From NCBI RefSeq assembly GCF_001273755.1, contig NZ_LGYA01000011.1, positions 140-64,139 on the forward strand: a stretch of 64,000 nucleotides of DNA, written 5' to 3'. The notes under the pieces were generated by a model. The model saw only the letters and a list, made by a program, of their open reading frames with translations, made no database searches and had not been told where the DNA came from. This document shows positions 62,201 to 64,000 of this stretch, piece by piece. How positions within the stretch are numbered: position 1 is the stretch's first letter; each line of letters opens with the position of its first letter. This DNA is from Peribacillus butanolivorans. GTDB taxonomy: Bacteria; Bacillota; Bacilli; Bacillales; DSM-1321. The position numbers and the translations under genes are program-made.

Positions 62201-62840
62201 TGTCACCGATTAAATCAATAATTTCTTGATCGGTTCCGAATCCAAGCGCACGCATCAATACCGTAATAGGCAATTTCCTAGTGCGATCGATTCGAACATA
62301 CACAACATCCTTGGCATCTGTTTCGTATTCGAGCCATGCGCCACGGTTAGGAATAACGGTCGCAGAGAATCCAAGCTTACCGTTTTTATCCATTTTACCA
62401 TTGTAGTAAACACTCGGTGAGCGCACTAATTGGGATACAATTACCCGTTCTGCACCATTGATGACAAATGTACCTGTTTCAGTCATCAGAGGGAAGTCGC
62501 CCATAAATACATCCTGGTCTTTTACTTCCCCTGTTTCTTTGTTAACAAGGCGCACTTTCACACGAAGTGGAGCAGAGTAAGTAACATCGCGTTCTTTCGT
62601 TTCTTCCACAGAGTACTTCGGTTCAGCTAGGCTGTAATCGATGAATTCTAATGATAAATTACCTGTAAAATCCTCAATAGGAGAAATATCCTGGAACATT
62701 TCTTTTAAACCTACATCTAGAAACCATTGATAAGAAGCTGTTTGAATTTCAATCAGATTCGGAAGATCCAAAACCTCACTGATTCTTGCATAACTTCTAC
62801 GTTGGCGGTGTCGTCCATACTGAACAAGTTGACCTGTCAA
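59271..62840 (-). CDS. rpoB: RNA polymerase subunit beta
   Basis: 1189 residues. The rifampicin region [20 protein letters not shown] then [10 protein letters not shown] is wild-type, so rifampicin sensitivity is expected. Other landmarks are [12 protein letters not shown] and the C-terminal clamp [18 protein letters not shown]. The TTG at 62840 is chosen: GGGGTG lies 6 bases upstream and the protein then starts [20 protein letters not shown] as in B. subtilis; the GTG at 62849 overlaps that site. The start codon is inside an inverted repeat. Confidence 0.99.
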   Translation of the reverse strand: MTGQLVQYGRHRQRRSYARISEVLDLPNLIEIQTASYQWFLDVGLKEMFQDISPIEDFTGNLSLEFIDYSLAEPKYSVEETKERDVTYSAPLRVKVRLVNKETGEVKDQDVFMGDFPLMTETGTFVINGAERVIVSQLVRSPSVYYNGKMDKNGKLGFSATVIPNRGAWLEYETDAKDVVYVRIDRTRKLPITVLMRALGFGTDQEIIDLIGDNEYLRNTLEKDNTESVEKALLEIYERLRPGEPPTVDNAKSLLVSRFFDPKRYDLANVGRYKINKKLHIKNRLFGQRIAETLIDPETGEIIVEKGTMLDRRTLDRILPHIEAGIGFKTFHPSGGVVEEETLLQPIKVFAPNDAEGEKVINIIGNAYVTDQVKNITPADIISSISYFFNLLHGVGITDDIDHLGNRRLRSVGELLQNQFRIGLSRMERVVRERMSIQDTNTITPQQLINIRPVIASIKEFFGSSQLSQFMDQTNPLAELTHKRRLSALGPGGLTRERAGFEVRDVHYSHYGRMCPIETPEGPNIGLINSLSSFAKVNPYGFIETPYRRVDPETGKITSQIDYLTADEEDNYVVAQANVRLSDDGSFLDDDVVARFRGENTVVPRDRVDYMDVSPKQVVSAATACIPFLENDDSNRALMGANMQRQAVPLLQPEAPRVGTGMEYVSAKDSGAAVICKHPGIVEHVESREVWVRRVSEVDGQQVKGNIDKYRLLKFIRSNQGTCYNQRPIVSVGDNVVKGEILADGPSMEKGELALGRNVLVAFMTWDGYNYEDAIIMSERLVKDDVYTSIHIEEYESESRDTKLGPEEITRDIPNVGEDALRNLDERGIIRVGAEVKDGDLLVGKVTPKGVTELTAEERLLHAIFGEKAREVRDTSLRVPHGGGGIVLDVKVFNREDGDELPPGVNQLARVYIVQKRKIHEGDKMAGRHGNKGVISRILPEEDMPYLPDGTPVDIMLNPLGVPSRMNIGQVLELHLGMAARALGIHVASPVFDGATEEDVWGTIAEAGMSRDAKTVLYDGRSGEAFDNRVSVGVMYMIKLAHMVDDKLHARSTGPYSLVTQQPLGGKAQFGGQRFGEMEVWALEAYGAAYTLQEILTVKSDDVVGRVKTYEAIVKGENVPEPGVPESFKVLIKELQSLGLDVKILNAEDREIEMRDLEDEEEANQADKLSLDSETKDMVASEVGAPAKE
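62825..62840. repeat. inverted repeat over the rpoB start codon
   Basis: Arms AGTTGAC and GTCAACT separated by two bases; the TTG start of rpoB lies inside one arm. It overlaps the first codons, so part of the symmetry may be due to coding sequence. Confidence 0.5.
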
Positions 62841-62919
62841 CTGATTCACCCCTTAAATCAAGCGTTATAAGGATCAATTTGCCTCGGAAAAGGAATCATT
62901 TCCATAGACAAAAAGAAAA

Positions 62920-62940
62920 TGGTTTTTATTTTAAAAACCA
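62920..62940 (-). promoter_or_regulatory. hairpin in rpoB leader
   Basis: TGGTTTTTA/TAAAAACCA arms in the 5-prime untranslated region of rpoB; the leader also contains CCATTGG/CCAATGG arms at 62989-63009. Function unknown. Confidence 0.4.
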
Positions 62941-63053
62941 CTATTTCTCATAAAACGAACTATTATTTATATATTTTTCCCATATTATCCATTGGTTATA
63001 CACCAATGGTATAAAAATTGCATAGTTACGGAATTATATATATGCATTTTATA

Positions 63054-63082
63054 ATACTAACATAGCGAAAATTTAGAGTCAA
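63054..63082 (-). promoter_or_regulatory. promoter of rpoBC
   Basis: TTGACT, 17-bp spacer, TAGTAT on the minus strand. The TGA inside the -35 box is the stop codon of the upstream methyltransferase gene, so the promoter overlaps the end of that gene. It gives a leader of about 210 bases. Confidence 0.7.
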
Positions 63083-63690
63083 ACCTTTTTGGATAATAGT
63101 ATATAGTAACCCTTTTTCTTAACTGGCACTTCAATATTTCCAAATAATTGCTCCATTTTATCCATGGCGGATGGTGCACCTTGTTTTTTTTGAATGACAA
63201 CCCATAATTCTCCACCAGCTACCAAACTTTGATAGCTTTCTTCTAAAATTTCGTGGACAACACTTTTACCTGCGCGAATGGGAGGGTTCGTAAGAATTGC
63301 AGCGAATTGATTGGAGCCAACTTTGTCAAAACGATCACTTTCGAATATTTTTACATTGGCGATCCCGTTAGAAGCGGCATTCTCTTTTGACAATTCAACT
63401 GCCCGGCTATTTATATCAATCATTTCTATCGTTCTATCGGGATAAGCTGCTGCAATTGATATTCCAATTGGTCCATAACCGCAACCTACATCAAGAATAT
63501 CTCCTTCCACAGCTTCATTAAGGTTAAAGGTTTCAACCAAAAGACGAGAACCAAAATCTACTTCTTTTTTTGAAAAAACGCCATTATCGCTTTTGAAGCG
63601 GAAAGTACGTCCCTTTAATGTAAAATCCCAAAATTTCGGATTACTTACGACATCCGGTTTATGTGAGTAGTAATGCTCTGTCAGAGTCAT
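63079..63690 (-). CDS. ybxB: RsmC-like SAM-dependent methyltransferase (YbxB)
   Basis: 203-residue class I methyltransferase of the MTS/RsmC-like family: SAM-binding ILDVGCGYGPIGISIA (about 67-82), the acidic EMIDINSRAVE at the end of strand 2, and the NPPIRAG catalytic motif typical of base N-methylation (NPP[YF/IR]). Related to 16S rRNA G1207 methyltransferase RsmC but a single domain; the exact target in Bacilli is not established by sequence. Conserved between rplL and rpoB. GGGGGAG lies very close (2 bases) to the ATG. Confidence 0.9.
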   Translation of the reverse strand: MTLTEHYYSHKPDVVSNPKFWDFTLKGRTFRFKSDNGVFSKKEVDFGSRLLVETFNLNEAVEGDILDVGCGYGPIGISIAAAYPDRTIEMIDINSRAVELSKENAASNGIANVKIFESDRFDKVGSNQFAAILTNPPIRAGKSVVHEILEESYQSLVAGGELWVVIQKKQGAPSAMDKMEQLFGNIEVPVKKKGYYILLSKKV

Positions 63691-63829
63691 CTCCCCCTAT
63701 CAGAAAGGAATATTGAAGATTTAATGAGAGAAGAGATTTGAAGAATGGATACTTGCATACCGTTAAGTTTGTAGAATCTCTTAACCAAACTATTAACAAC
63801 GATTTTCCGTCATTTTCTTTAAAATGAAG

Positions 63830-63865
63830 AGAAAAAAGCCCGCCAGTGATAGCGAGCTTTTTGTT
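63830..63865 (-). terminator. terminator or attenuator after rplL
   Basis: Stem AGCTCGC/GCGGGCT with one G-U pair (63837-63858) followed by a T-run on the minus strand. It sits between rplL and ybxB-rpoB and may be partial. Confidence 0.75.
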
Positions 63866-63874
63866 TATGCAAGA

Positions 63875-64000
63875 TTACTTAACTTCAACGCCAGCTCCAA
63901 CTTCTTCAAGTTTAGCTTTAACTTCTTCAGCTTCTTCTTTAGAAGCGCCTTCTTTGATTGCTTTTGGAGTGTTGTCAACAAGTTCTTTTGCTTCTTTAAG
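63875..64000 (-). CDS. rplL: 50S ribosomal protein L7/L12, C-terminal part
   Basis: The last 41 residues of L7/L12, [20 protein letters not shown] and [12 protein letters not shown] followed by TAA; the frame is open through the window edge, where the gene continues. This is the C-terminal globular domain that recruits translation factors. Confidence 0.96.
   Translation of the reverse strand, partial: LKEAKELVDNTPKAIKEGASKEEAEEVKAKLEEVGAGVEVK

Noticed and set aside
59271-62840. Rifampicin-resistance changes in rpoB, or streptomycin-resistance changes in rpsL
   Set aside because: The rifampicin-binding cluster and the S12 Lys positions are wild-type.

Overview
The window is chromosomal DNA from a low-GC, endospore-forming Bacillaceae (Bacillus sensu lato; a Neobacillus-like species would fit, but that is a guess). 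Evidence: the order pdaB, kbaA, gerD, salA/mrp, cwlD, ybaK next to the str, S10, spc and alpha ribosomal operons matches the Bacillus subtilis rplL to pdaB segment, here in reverse orientation. AGGAGG-type ribosome binding sites, TTG/GTG starts on rpoB, rpoC, rpsI and salA, and the sporulation genes agree. Layout: 1-5.4 kb sporulation and germination genes; 5.4-30.8 kb an inserted accessory region; 30.8-64 kb the ribosomal/transcription backbone, nearly all on the minus strand. No tRNA, rRNA or CRISPR array was seen. || The accessory region is the most interesting part. Its core (7.6-29.8 kb, all minus strand) is a coherent locus for using high-mannose N-glycans: a secreted GH85 endo-beta-N-acetylglucosaminidase with PKD and F5/8C (CBM32-like) domains; an ABC importer (DUF3502-type lipoprotein plus two permeases, no ATPase); cytoplasmic exo-mannosidases (two different GH38 types and a GH125); a GH1 beta-glycosidase that could split the core Man-beta-GlcNAc; two ROK sugar kinases; mannose-6-phosphate isomerase; a YesL-like DUF624 membrane protein; and a YesM/YesN-type two-component system. 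The inferred flow is: GH85 releases glycans from glycoproteins outside the cell, the ABC system imports them, GH38/GH125 strip alpha-mannose, GH1 opens the core, ROK kinases phosphorylate mannose and GlcNAc, and ManA feeds fructose-6-phosphate to glycolysis. || The island flanks are graveyards of broken genes. On the left is a mosaic of a truncated LysR regulator, a sliver of short-chain dehydrogenase and half of an MFS transporter. On the right are a collapsed ROK gene carrying a cre-like site and a tyrosine-recombinase C-terminus that sits just past the rpsI terminator. The usual neighbour ybaJ is not present between rpsI and ybaK. || The backbone has the expected gene order (rplL, ybxB, rpoB, rpoC, rplGB, rpsL, rpsG, fusA, tuf, S10-spc-alpha genes, ecfA1A2T, truA, rplM, rpsI), with one clear anomaly: map, which normally sits between adk and infA, is a decayed pseudogene. 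Clear sigma-A-like promoters lie before rpoB, rplGB, rpsJ (two in tandem) and rplM; a sigma-G-like promoter precedes gerD; an L13-leader-like hairpin precedes rplM; and the rplQ-ecfA1 gap holds an unexplained structured region ending in a terminator.
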